From F23-D06 sp947165685 (GTDB taxonomy: Bacteria; Bacteroidota; Bacteroidia; Bacteroidales; WCHB1-69), in the NCBI GenBank assembly GCA_947165685.1, contig CAMVBK010000008.1:34808-98807 (forward strand): a stretch of DNA of 64,000 nt, given 5' to 3'. Positions within the stretch are counted from its first letter, which is position 1, and each line of letters opens with the position of its first letter. Shown here in pieces: positions 15,715 to 23,409 of this stretch. The translations under genes were made by a program, and so were the position numbers. The notes beneath the pieces were generated by a model. That model made no database searches. It had not been told where the DNA came from and worked only from the letters and a program-made list of their open reading frames with translations.

Positions 15715-16557
15715 CTACCGTATCACCTTCGTGAACACCGGCGCTTTGTCTTTTTCCACCGTCACATAAACTTGGATCTCGTCGGTGGGCATGTCCGGCT
15801 TATCCTCGCGGGGAAGGTTGACGGCGGTGAAGAGGTATTCGGTGCCGTCGGGGAGGTCGCGGGAGGCCACCGTCTTGGCCTTGGCATGGATCATCGGGTA
15901 GCCATCGACCGCCGCGTCGAAGATGGCGGCCTCTTCAGCGCTAGCCTCGTGCTGCACGGGAAAGTCCGCCAGTTGGATATATTCGCCCTCAAGGAATCCG
16001 TTGGTTTTCAGGAAATTGTCCACCTCTTGGGGCATCGCTTCCAAACGGGCGGCGCGGACTCCGTAGCCGGGCAGGATCTCCGCACCAGGCTCAGCCACCG
16101 CCAAGTCCTTCACGCTGGATTCCAGTCCGCCGCTGCCGAAGGTGCAGAACGGTACGATTTTCTTTCCGCTGAAGTCGGCGCTGTTGAGGAAGGTGGTCAC
16201 GGGCGGCGCGTACGTCCCGAACCACACGGGGAAGCCGAGGAAGATGACATCATAGTTGGCGATGTCCGCTTTGACGGGTTGAATCTCAGGGAGGATGCCC
16301 TGCTCTTGATCTTTCTTGCAACGGTCGATGGTCGCCTGGAAATCAGGATCGTAGGGATTCACCATCGTGATTTCCTCGATGTCGGCACCGAGCTTGTTGG
16401 CGATTGCCTCCGCCACGGCCTTGGTGTTGCCGGTCTGGGAGTAGTAGAGGACCAGCATCTTGGGGGCTTCCTCTTTCGGGGTTTCTTTCTTGGAACCGCA
16501 GGCAACGGCGGTCAGCGTCACTGCTGCGAGGAGCAGTATCAATTTGGTGTTTTTCAT
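15715..16557 (-). CDS. Flavodoxin-domain lipoprotein
   Basis: A 280-residue lipoprotein with signal MKNTKLILLLAAVTLTAVAC (Cys 20) and a flavodoxin-like domain at about residues 33-185. The FMN phosphate loop reads YYSQTGNTKAVAEAI (residues 39-53), with later loops FPVWFGTYAPPV and TFGSGGLESS in the right places. Tethering of a flavodoxin outside the cytoplasm is a recurring Bacteroidales feature. A C-terminal 90-residue extension (DLPDGTEYLFTAVNL) is of unknown fold. It probably takes part in redox exchange in the periplasm; the partner is unknown. Confidence 0.8.
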   Translation of the reverse strand: MKNTKLILLLAAVTLTAVACGSKKETPKEEAPKMLVLYYSQTGNTKAVAEAIANKLGADIEEITMVNPYDPDFQATIDRCKKDQEQGILPEIQPVKADIANYDVIFLGFPVWFGTYAPPVTTFLNSADFSGKKIVPFCTFGSGGLESSVKDLAVAEPGAEILPGYGVRAARLEAMPQEVDNFLKTNGFLEGEYIQLADFPVQHEASAEEAAIFDAAVDGYPMIHAKAKTVASRDLPDGTEYLFTAVNLPREDKPDMPTDEIQVYVTVEKDKAPVFTKVIR

Positions 16558-16803
16558 ACGGCTGTTTTTTGAAATTCGAGGTGCAAAAGTACGATTTTAT
16601 TGGACATTCTCCCGCAGACGGATGCGGACGTGTGCGAGAGCAACATTGGGTGAAAAACAGCACAGCAAAGGTATGCAAAACAACGGGGTACAGATCTGAA
16701 TTTGCGAAACGGGATACCGTGAGGAAAAACGCACCAAGGAGCAACTTTCGATACCATTCACCACAATTGTCAAAGTTAAAAACGTGATATTGAAATATAT
16801 TTG

Positions 16804-16811
16804 TATCTTTG
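16804..16811 (+). promoter_or_regulatory. -7 box (TATCTTTG) of the Fic gene
   Basis: TATCTTTG lies 86 bp before the Fic start. The transcribed leader (16818-16897) is A-rich and repeats ACTAACAACA twice. The preceding intergenic stretch (16558-16803) holds only a degenerate CCCGCAGA half site near 16612. Confidence 0.6.
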
Positions 16812-16897
16812 CAGCGTCAAAAACTAACAACAGTAAGACAATAAAAACTAACAACAATAAATCGGAATAAACTAATAGGAACAGAAACAGTACAAGT

Positions 16898-18406
16898 ATG
16901 GCAACAATACAAGAGAAATTGGCGGATTCATTGGCGGTGCTGAAGGAGTACCAGGATGCCCACGGGGACAATTTGGTGATTCAAGGGGCGGACACATTAG
17001 GACGGACGCATACGGAGAGATTAGTGAACAGCGGGTATTTGCAGATGGTCATCCGGGGGTGGTATATTCCATCGTCGCCGGGGAGCGAGGGCGATTCCAC
17101 GGTGTGGTATGTATCCTATTGGAGTTTCGTGACGGCTTACTTGGAAAAGCGTTTCGGTGGTGACTGGTGTCTGTCGCCTGAGCTTTCGCTTTATTATTAC
17201 AGTGGAAAAACAGTCATTCCAAAGCAACTGATTGTGCGTAGTGAGTTGGGAAAGAACAACATCCTGCCACTGCCCTTCGGGACTTCAATTGTAGATATCA
17301 AGGCTTCTTTGCCGCTGGAAGTGGTGCAGGAACCGCGATATGGCGTGCGGTTATATCCGATGGAGTATGCCCTGTTGATGGCGGGACCCGACTATTTTCG
17401 GCACGACGCTTTGGAGGCAAGGTCATGCTTGGCCAGTCTGCGGGACGTATCGCCGATAGTGTCGGCAGCCATCGATGGAGGGCACACCACCCGCGTTGGG
17501 CGCGTGGCAGGTGCGCTGCGTTCCATTGGCCGGGGAGAGATGGCTGACGAACTGTTGCGTAGAATGCGTCAGGTGGGACATGCGGTGACGGAGGAGAACC
17601 CGTTTGAGGAGGATGTGCGCATGGGGATGTTTGCGGTGCCTCCCTACGTGTCACGGATTCGCCTGATGTGGACGCAGATGCGGAAGGTGGTTTTGGAGAC
17701 GTTGAAAGTTGAGCCCATACAGCAGGATGCGGCATCGGTGCTGGCGATGATGGACGCGACGTATGTGAAAGACAGCTACCACTCCTTGTCGATTGAGGGG
17801 TACAAGATCACGGAAGGACTGTTAGAGCGGGTGCGGAGTGGTGATTGGGATCCCGAGAAAGATGAGGCGGACAAGGAGCGCAGGAATGCGTTGGCCGCCC
17901 GTGGCTATTACCAGGCGTACGAATTGTTGAAGCAGGGCGTTGCCGACTGTTTCTCGGGGCAGGCACCCGCGCAGCTGTACGTAAAAAAACATCAGGACTG
18001 GCACTTCCAGCTGTTTGAGCCGTGCATCCGGGTGGGCATCGTGAAGGCTTCGGATCTGGTGGGTTACCGCAGGCATCAGGTCTATATCCGCAATTCCATG
18101 CACACGCCGTTGAATCCCGATGCCGTTTTAGACGCGATGAGTGCGTTGTCAGATTTGATGATGGAGGAGAAGAGTGCTTTAGTACGTGCGGTTTTGGGGC
18201 ATTTCTTCTTCGTCTATATCCATCCCTACATAGACGGCAACGGCCGCACCGCCCGCTTCGTGATGAACAGCCAGCTCGTGACCGCCGGCTACCCCTGGGT
18301 GGTAATCCCCGTGGAGCGCCGGGAAGAGTACATGGCTGCGTTAGAGAAGGCGAGCGTGGAGGAGGATGTAGAGGGGTTCGTGAGGTTTATTGGGAGTTTG
18401 ATGTGA
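16898..18406 (+). CDS. Fic-domain AMP transferase with N-terminal inhibitory motif and AbiEi-like domain
   Basis: A 502-residue Fic protein. The catalytic loop HPYIDGNGR (residues 442-450) matches HPFx(D/E)GNGR, so AMP transfer from ATP to target proteins is expected. An inhibitory motif of type (S/T)xxxE(G/N) is visible as S296-L-S-I-E300-G301, placing it among Fic proteins autoinhibited from an N-terminal helix (class II). Residues 1-230 contain a winged-helix-like region (TLGRTHTERLVNSGYLQMVI, RGWYIPSS) and a beta-rich domain resembling AbiEi-type antitoxin/transcription factors. An intact catalytic and inhibitory motif in one chain suggests a self-restrained toxin or stress enzyme. It heads the defense island, just before two DUF3791-like genes. 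Confidence 0.87.
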   Translation: MATIQEKLADSLAVLKEYQDAHGDNLVIQGADTLGRTHTERLVNSGYLQMVIRGWYIPSSPGSEGDSTVWYVSYWSFVTAYLEKRFGGDWCLSPELSLYYYSGKTVIPKQLIVRSELGKNNILPLPFGTSIVDIKASLPLEVVQEPRYGVRLYPMEYALLMAGPDYFRHDALEARSCLASLRDVSPIVSAAIDGGHTTRVGRVAGALRSIGRGEMADELLRRMRQVGHAVTEENPFEEDVRMGMFAVPPYVSRIRLMWTQMRKVVLETLKVEPIQQDAASVLAMMDATYVKDSYHSLSIEGYKITEGLLERVRSGDWDPEKDEADKERRNALAARGYYQAYELLKQGVADCFSGQAPAQLYVKKHQDWHFQLFEPCIRVGIVKASDLVGYRRHQVYIRNSMHTPLNPDAVLDAMSALSDLMMEEKSALVRAVLGHFFFVYIHPYIDGNGRTARFVMNSQLVTAGYPWVVIPVERREEYMAALEKASVEEDVEGFVRFIGSLM

Positions 18407-18483
18407 GGAGAGGTGTTTTTTTCTTGCGCAAAATCTGACGAATGGGAAAAGATTTGTATTTTTGCACTCTTGAATGCTGTGTT

Positions 18484-18723
18484 ATGAAGAATATTGTTGA
18501 AATATCAAGGACGCAAGTAGTCATGACGTTCATAGCCACTTGTGTTGAGACCACCGCCAGATTCCTTAATACTTCTTACAAAGAAGTTTACCAACGGATG
18601 AAGCGTGTGGGTCTGATAGAACGGTTTATACTCCCTCACTACGAAACGCTTCACAGTGAGAGCAGGGAAAATCTTGCGGAGGTATTAATAGAATGTATGA
18701 ACAATTGGGAGAACAGAAAATGA
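18484..18723 (+). CDS. DUF3791-like small protein, first of a coupled pair
   Basis: A 79-residue helical protein. The pattern MTFIATCVETTARFL, YKEVYQRMKRVGLIERFILP then HYETLHSESRENLAEVLIEC resembles DUF3791 proteins (helical, ending around LHTQG...I..I), which in other genomes occur beside DUF3990 ADP-ribosyltransferase-like toxins. No DUF3990 gene is visible here. The start 18484 lies 20 bp after a TATTTTTG box (18457-18464), so the pair has its own promoter separate from Fic. Its stop overlaps the next start in ATGA. Family assignment is by pattern only. Confidence 0.6.
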   Translation: MKNIVEISRTQVVMTFIATCVETTARFLNTSYKEVYQRMKRVGLIERFILPHYETLHSESRENLAEVLIECMNNWENRK

Positions 18724-18980
18724 GTGAAGTGATGGAACAGAAACAATCTGATGACCCCGTCAAATCGCCTGTCATACAGGAGATTATTATGAGCAACCGC
18801 ATCGGTGCCATCTCGATGGAGCTGGCCAAACGACTTAATATCGAACCCGTGAAAGCGTTGCAGCTATTCTACGAAAGCCAAACCTGCGCCGACCTCCACG
18901 ACAAATCGACTGGGCTGTACCTTTATGGGGATTTGTATGTTTGCGATGAGTTTATGAGGGAGAAGGGGGAAGAGATGTAA
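18720..18980 (+). CDS. DUF3791-like small protein, second of a coupled pair
   Basis: An 86-residue protein starting at the ATGA overlap with its neighbour (18720-18723), so translation is coupled. The core RIGAISMELAKRLNIEPVKA, LQLFYESQTCADLHDKSTGL and YLYGDLYVCDEFMRE has the short-helix plus LHD...GLYLY...I.DE layout of DUF3791 relatives. Such proteins are suspected antitoxin or accessory parts of toxin-antitoxin loci. Here the only toxin-like gene nearby is Fic upstream. The 237 bp after it (18981-19217) hold no gene, only the promoter box of the ABC-3C operon. Confidence 0.6.
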   Translation: MSEVMEQKQSDDPVKSPVIQEIIMSNRIGAISMELAKRLNIEPVKALQLFYESQTCADLHDKSTGLYLYGDLYVCDEFMREKGEEM

Positions 18981-19185
18981 CGATGTTTTGCAAAACGAAC
19001 AAAGAACATCATAGAAATGGCATCAATCTTTTTTTGTGGACTACAGAAAAACAGTTTTGTGGAAGCTTCATAGTGGTCGCAAATAGATATATGAGCCTTA
19101 GTTTACGTGTTATTCTCGCGTATTATATAACACGACAGTGTTAATTTGTTTTCTAAAGAAAGGAACGCACCTTTTGAAAAAAATG

Positions 19186-19193
19186 TATCTTTG
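19186..19193 (+). promoter_or_regulatory. -7 box (TATCTTTG) of the ABC-3C operon
   Basis: TATCTTTG 24 bp before the first ABC-3C gene; no good -33 partner was found. Confidence 0.55.
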
Positions 19194-19217
19194 CAAGATT
19201 AAAAGAGAACGAAAAGA

Positions 19218-20168
19218 ATGATATCTTACGATTTCAATCATATTAGTGAGGATGACTTTGAACGACTCGTTATTGATCTGTGCAATAGTTTGTTGGGGAT
19301 CGGAGTCCATTCTTTTACCAAGGGGCCAGATGGGGGAAAGGATGGCTTCTTTGAAGGGACAGCTCAGTCTTATCCGTCCACTATGTCTCCGTGGAGTGGC
19401 AAATTTATCATACAAGCAAAGCATACAACAACAGTCGATGCTAGTTGTGCAGACAATTCTTTTTTCTCCAATCAATCGAGTATTATCAATCATGAGATAG
19501 AGAGATTAGTACAGATGCGTACTGATAAGGGGCAAGATTTTGATTGTTATATACTTTTTACTAACCGAAAACTTCCAGGGGGCACACATACTGCGTTATG
19601 TCAGCACTTACAGAATGGTTTAGGCATTCAGAATGCAGATGTGAGAGGATTGGAAGACTTGATTCGCTATGTTGAACAATGCCCAGAGATGATAAAGAAG
19701 TATCAATTAACACGCTATGTTCTTCCTGATCAGTTCTATGAATCTGACATCCGTGATGTAATAGTTCTTTTCAGTAGCAATACAAGTTGGATAGATACTG
19801 GCCCTGTAAAGGAAACTACCCCTTTTGAGTTTGCTGACAAGAAAAGGAAGAATGCGTTGAATAATATTGATGAGGCATATTTCAGTGATATTAAGAGCCA
19901 CTCCCTGCAGTTTTTCCACTCAATTGAGTGCTTCCTACAAGATCCTAGAAATGCTCAATATCTGATAAAGTATAAGAACACGACATCAGATTTGAGGGGA
20001 TATATACAAAAGCACTCAGATCAATACAGTTTTAAAGAAATGCTGGAAACTATTATCGACACCATTAGCGGTGCAGATACAAATGCAGATATTTTCCGTG
20101 TACGTGCTTTGGTTAGGGTGTTCGTACACTATATGTATTGGAATTGCGATATAGGCAGAAAGGAATAA
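19218..20168 (+). CDS. ABC-three-component system effector with Mrr-like nuclease domain
   Basis: A 316-residue protein, first gene of an ABC-3C set. Its N-terminus has a restriction-endonuclease fold: E15 in EDDFERLVIDL, then the GPDGGKDG loop (D42), then IIQAKHT with Q66-x-K68. This is the D-(E/Q)xK arrangement of Mrr-like PD-(D/E)xK nucleases. The C-terminal half (about residues 180-316) is helical and matches the idea of an ABC-3C C-terminal domain linking the nuclease to the ABC ATPase partner. The known theme is that the ATPase senses invading DNA or stress and licenses the nuclease. The DNA is AT-rich compared with neighbours. Assignment rests on motifs and on the two following genes. 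Confidence 0.82.
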   Translation: MISYDFNHISEDDFERLVIDLCNSLLGIGVHSFTKGPDGGKDGFFEGTAQSYPSTMSPWSGKFIIQAKHTTTVDASCADNSFFSNQSSIINHEIERLVQMRTDKGQDFDCYILFTNRKLPGGTHTALCQHLQNGLGIQNADVRGLEDLIRYVEQCPEMIKKYQLTRYVLPDQFYESDIRDVIVLFSSNTSWIDTGPVKETTPFEFADKKRKNALNNIDEAYFSDIKSHSLQFFHSIECFLQDPRNAQYLIKYKNTTSDLRGYIQKHSDQYSFKEMLETIIDTISGADTNADIFRVRALVRVFVHYMYWNCDIGRKE

Positions 20169-20178
20169 GAGACGAGAT

Positions 20179-20418
20179 ATGATAATGCCCGATAAATATA
20201 CCAATTTGAATCTGTCGGTAGTTAATATTGGCGGTGTGATTTTGAAGTCGTTGTATAACTGTTCTATTCAGAAGTATGATGACTTGGAAAACCATGTTGC
20301 CGCTTCGCTTGGCGACAACGCCCGATTGCTTTTTGTTCAAGCTTTGAGTTTCCTTTATGCTTTGGGTAAGATTAGTTATCAACCATCATCTGATTCTGTA
20401 AATCTGGTGCAATTATGA
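20179..20418 (+). CDS. ABC-three-component system middle component
   Basis: A 79-residue protein between the nuclease-like effector (10-bp gap) and the ABC ATPase (ATGA overlap 20415-20418). The segment MPDKYTNLNLSVVNIGGVIL and the following DDLENHVAASLGDNARLLFV, then LSFLYALGKISY, fit the small winged-helix-like middle components of ABC-3C systems, thought to bridge ATPase and effector. Either ATG 20179 or ATG 20185 could be used. The identity comes mainly from gene order plus a recognisable wHTH-like end (GKISYQPSSD). Confidence 0.78.
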   Translation: MIMPDKYTNLNLSVVNIGGVILKSLYNCSIQKYDDLENHVAASLGDNARLLFVQALSFLYALGKISYQPSSDSVNLVQL

Positions 20419-22184
20419 GACTGAGTAGATTATATTCAAATGATAGTCGTTTCCATAACATGACCTTTAATGAGGGATTAAATGTCGTATTAGGAAAAGT
20501 GACCAAGCGTGATGAAGTACAGAAAGATTCTCATAATTTGGGCAAATCTACTCTTATTGATGTGCTCGATTTCATGCTCTTAAAGAATATTGACAAGAGT
20601 CATATTTTCAAAAAATACAGTCCGCTGTTTGATAACCATATTTTCTATCTTGAGATAATGATCAATGATGGTTCCTATTTAACTATCCGTCGTTCAGTTA
20701 ATCAGGCCACACGTATCTCGTTTAAGAATAGTGAAGCTTCGATAATTTGCACAGAAGACACCGCTTGGGACGAAACAAATGTTCCTATAGAGAAGGCACG
20801 TGAGTTTCTTAATACTCAACTTAACTTTGATGTTCTTCCCGACTGGCAATATCGTAAAACAGTATCTTTCTTTTTGCGCACTCAAAAAGATTATATTAAT
20901 GTATTCCAGTTGGGAAAATTTCTCAACGGTAAGCATAAGGATTGGAAACCCGTTGTTTTCGAGCTTTTGGGCTATGATAGTGATGCACTGAAGCGCAAAT
21001 ATGAACTTGATGAGCGACTTGATGGCTTACGAACCAAAAGCAAAGCCGTCAGTGTTGAAATGTCGGTGAATGTTGATGACTATGATAAAGTAAAGAGTAC
21101 TCTTGCCCTACGAATGAGTGAGCGCGATGAAATGCAGCAGAGAGTGGATGCTTTTAGTTTCTATTCGGAAGAACATCAAATTAGTCAGAATTTGGTTGAC
21201 AATATCGAACGTAATATTTCTGAACTTAACTCACGCGAATATGCACTAAGTTATGATTTTGAACGTGTCAAGTCCTCAATTGCCAATCTGCCATCTTTCG
21301 ACTTGGAACAGTTGAAACAGATTTATGAGGAAGTTAATATTTATTTCCCTGACAATCTGGCTTGCAGTTTTGATGACCTATATCAGTTTAATGTAAAGGT
21401 AACACAAGAACGCAACTTCTATCTGCGTGAACAAGCCAACACAATAGAAGAAGAACTTCGTTCGGTGCGACAACGTTTACAAGAGCTTGATCGCCAACGT
21501 CGTGATGCTCTTGCCTCTTTACATGACCGCGACACATTCCATAAATTCAAAAACTATCAGAAAAAACTTGCTCAATTAGAAGGTGAAGTTAGCCGACTTG
21601 AGATACAGTTGCGTAATATAGATGTCATTTCTACTCTTAACGATGAAATAGAGAAGGTGCAGCAAGAGCAAAAGGAGATTAGCAAAGAAATAACGACCCA
21701 ACTGAAACGTCAGGATGGTGATATCCCTTCTACTATTAAGCGTTGCTTCAACGAGATCTTCCGCACGATATTTGGTGTGAGTGCTCTTCTTTATGTTCGA
21801 ACCAATAAGACTGGTAATGTGGATTTTTACACTGATGTTGCTCCTGATGAGACTTCAAAGGCAACAGCAGAAGGTTATGGCAACACATATAACAAGATGT
21901 TGTGTGTAGCCTTTGACTTGGCAGTTTTGGCAACTTATAGTTCGAAATCATTCTTCCGTTTTGTTTATCACGACGGCGTTTTTGAAGGTTTGGACAACAG
22001 AAAAAAAGAACTATTTGTTCAAGTAGCTCATGACTATTGCAAAAAATATAACCTTCAATACATCTTTTCATCAATCGAGGATGATGTGCCACAAAATATC
22101 CTTTCATCATTTTCAAGTGCTGAACAATTCTTAACATTAAGTGACCAAGATGATAGTGGTAAACTATTTGGTTTCAGTTTTTGA
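20415..22184 (+). CDS. ABC-three-component ATPase (DUF2326, SMC-like)
   Basis: A 589-residue SMC/RecN-type ATPase. The Walker A region is NLGKST (residues 41-46) within the long loop GKVTKRDEVQKDSHN, typical of DUF2326 proteins. A long coiled coil spans roughly residues 190-430 (for example RSVRQRLQELDRQRRDALAS). The C-terminal DUF2326 domain includes GYGNTYNKMLCVAFDLAVLA and FVYHDGVFEGLDNRKKELFV, replacing a classical signature/Walker B region. In ABC-3C systems this subunit is the DNA-engaged ATPase. It overlaps the middle component by 4 nt. Base composition is AT-rich, consistent with an acquired defense cassette. Confidence 0.87.
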   Translation: MRLSRLYSNDSRFHNMTFNEGLNVVLGKVTKRDEVQKDSHNLGKSTLIDVLDFMLLKNIDKSHIFKKYSPLFDNHIFYLEIMINDGSYLTIRRSVNQATRISFKNSEASIICTEDTAWDETNVPIEKAREFLNTQLNFDVLPDWQYRKTVSFFLRTQKDYINVFQLGKFLNGKHKDWKPVVFELLGYDSDALKRKYELDERLDGLRTKSKAVSVEMSVNVDDYDKVKSTLALRMSERDEMQQRVDAFSFYSEEHQISQNLVDNIERNISELNSREYALSYDFERVKSSIANLPSFDLEQLKQIYEEVNIYFPDNLACSFDDLYQFNVKVTQERNFYLREQANTIEEELRSVRQRLQELDRQRRDALASLHDRDTFHKFKNYQKKLAQLEGEVSRLEIQLRNIDVISTLNDEIEKVQQEQKEISKEITTQLKRQDGDIPSTIKRCFNEIFRTIFGVSALLYVRTNKTGNVDFYTDVAPDETSKATAEGYGNTYNKMLCVAFDLAVLATYSSKSFFRFVYHDGVFEGLDNRKKELFVQVAHDYCKKYNLQYIFSSIEDDVPQNILSSFSSAEQFLTLSDQDDSGKLFGFSF

Positions 22185-22212
22185 AAACCGGATACATTTC
22201 ACCCACAAAAAG

Positions 22213-22263
22213 AATATAAACTTTAACGAATAATATACCAAACATCAGAAGAATAGAAAGATA
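22213..22263 (+). repeat. Direct repeat copy 1, flanking the FISUMP gene
   Basis: AATATAAACTTTAACGAA, AATATACC and AGAAGAATAGAAAGATA recur in the same order at 23177-23229 with a few mismatches. The copy begins 28 bp after the ABC-3C ATPase stop. Confidence 0.75.
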
Positions 22264-22392
22264 GTTGATTTATGGAGCAGAAGACAGTGTAACCAACTTT
22301 TTGTATTTTTGCAGTCTCAAAAGTGGTATACTTTTGTATTATTATTTGGTATGTTTTATTATTATTATTTGCACTTAAATTAATAATTTGTT

Positions 22393-23091
22393 ATGAAAAT
22401 TAAACTTTTGTTGTTGTGTATTATGGCGTTTATCACTGCTTGTGAAAGACCCGGCCCCGAATATCCTATTGATCCAAATAATCCTGTCAATCCTGAATCT
22501 CCTAATATTATTCGAAATGCTGTGAAAGATGTAGATGGAAATAATTATGATGCCATATGCATTGGCAATCAAGTATGGATGTCTACTAATCTAAAGACAA
22601 CTCGTTATTCAGATGGAACTGCAATTCCAATGGGTGAAGATGGCGATGTATATCATGATCATGAGAATGATATATATTATCCTAATGAGCCTCGCAGATA
22701 TTGTCCCAATGGAAATGAAAGCAACGTGAATGATTATGGGTATTTATACAACTGGCAAGCGGTCATGAATGGCTGTAATAGTAGTACGAACAATCCCTCT
22801 GGAATTAGAGGTGTTTGTCCTCAAGGATGGCATGTGCCATCCACCGCAGAATGGGAAGAATTAAGGATCCATCTTTCAGAATTAGATGACTCAAATTCCT
22901 TTTTTTTATTTCCAGCAGGCAATCGTAGTGGCAATTATTATTCTGCTTTTGACAAATATCCCTATTTTTGGACAACTACAGAATGTGCCATTAATTCTGC
23001 ATATTATTATTACTTTTCATCTGTTATAGATTTACATAGTTTAGCTAGTTCCAAAACCAATGCCAATACCGTCCGCTGTATTCGCGATTAA
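22393..23091 (+). CDS. FISUMP-domain lipoprotein
   Basis: A 232-residue lipoprotein (MKIKLLLLCIMAFITAC, Cys 17) followed by a Pro-rich linker (PIDPNNPVNPESPNI) and a Fibrobacter-succinogenes major-paralogous domain (TIGR02145). Hallmarks are DGNNYDAICIGNQVWMSTNL, the YGYLYNWQAVM segment, GVCPQGWHVPSTAEWEELRI and the closing NTVRCIRD. These domains decorate secreted or surface proteins in Fibrobacteres and Bacteroidota; their binding role is unknown. A TATTTTTG box (22304-22311) precedes it. It sits between two defense cassettes and between direct repeats, which suggests it was inserted there. AT-rich codon use. Confidence 0.85.
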   Translation: MKIKLLLLCIMAFITACERPGPEYPIDPNNPVNPESPNIIRNAVKDVDGNNYDAICIGNQVWMSTNLKTTRYSDGTAIPMGEDGDVYHDHENDIYYPNEPRRYCPNGNESNVNDYGYLYNWQAVMNGCNSSTNNPSGIRGVCPQGWHVPSTAEWEELRIHLSELDDSNSFFLFPAGNRSGNYYSAFDKYPYFWTTTECAINSAYYYYFSSVIDLHSLASSKTNANTVRCIRD

Positions 23092-23129
23092 ATAAAAATT
23101 TTTAAATTTAAAGGGGAACAAACCAGTTC

Positions 23130-23159
23130 TTGGACAAACTCAACAATCTCCTATCTTTG
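23130..23159 (+). promoter_or_regulatory. Strong promoter of the restriction-modification operon
   Basis: TTG at 23130-23132 and TATCTTTG at 23152-23159 with a 19-bp spacer match the Bacteroidota consensus well. The predicted transcript starts near 23166, giving a leader of about 230 nt. Confidence 0.75.
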
Positions 23160-23176
23160 CCGCCCAAATAATCACA

Positions 23177-23229
23177 AATATAAACTTTAACGAAAAATAT
23201 ACCGAAACAATAGAAGAATAGAAAGATAA
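23177..23229 (+). repeat. Direct repeat copy 2, inside the R-M leader
   Basis: Counterpart of 22213-22263; it lies about 11 nt downstream of the predicted transcription start of the R-M operon. Confidence 0.75.
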
Positions 23230-23262
23230 CTAACATATTATAAAGCGTTTTCGCTCTAACTT

Positions 23263-23409
23263 GCCTACTTGAAGTTCCACAAACAAGCCAAGCAATAGTA
23301 TAGCGGTAAACGCCTACGAGTAATCGTGGGCTTTACTTACTTGCTTGGCAGGTCGTGGAACACCTAAGTAGGCGTAAGAAAAGTTCCACGATTTTTTTAT
23401 GCCAAGCAA
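23263..23409 (+). promoter_or_regulatory. Leader RNA with two mutually exclusive folds before the R-M operon
   Basis: A central strand (TTGCTTGGC 23341-23349, CGTGGAAC 23354-23361) has two complementary partners. Upstream, GTTCCAC (23274-23280) and GCCAAGCAA (23287-23295) pair with it inside a hairpin extended by GCCTACTT (23263-23270) with AAGTAGGC (23366-23373) and capped by a stem at 23306-23336. Downstream, GTTCCACG (23383-23390) pairs with it, followed by TTTTTTT (23392-23398), and GCCAAGCAA (23401-23409) overlaps the ATG at 23399. The downstream fold looks like an intrinsic terminator that also masks the start; the upstream fold would prevent it. The switching is inferred from complementarity. 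Confidence 0.7.

Noticed and set aside
23263..23373. Integron attC site
   Set aside because: The stem lacks the TAAC/GTTA core sites, there is no integrase, and the alternative downstream pairing fits a leader RNA better.
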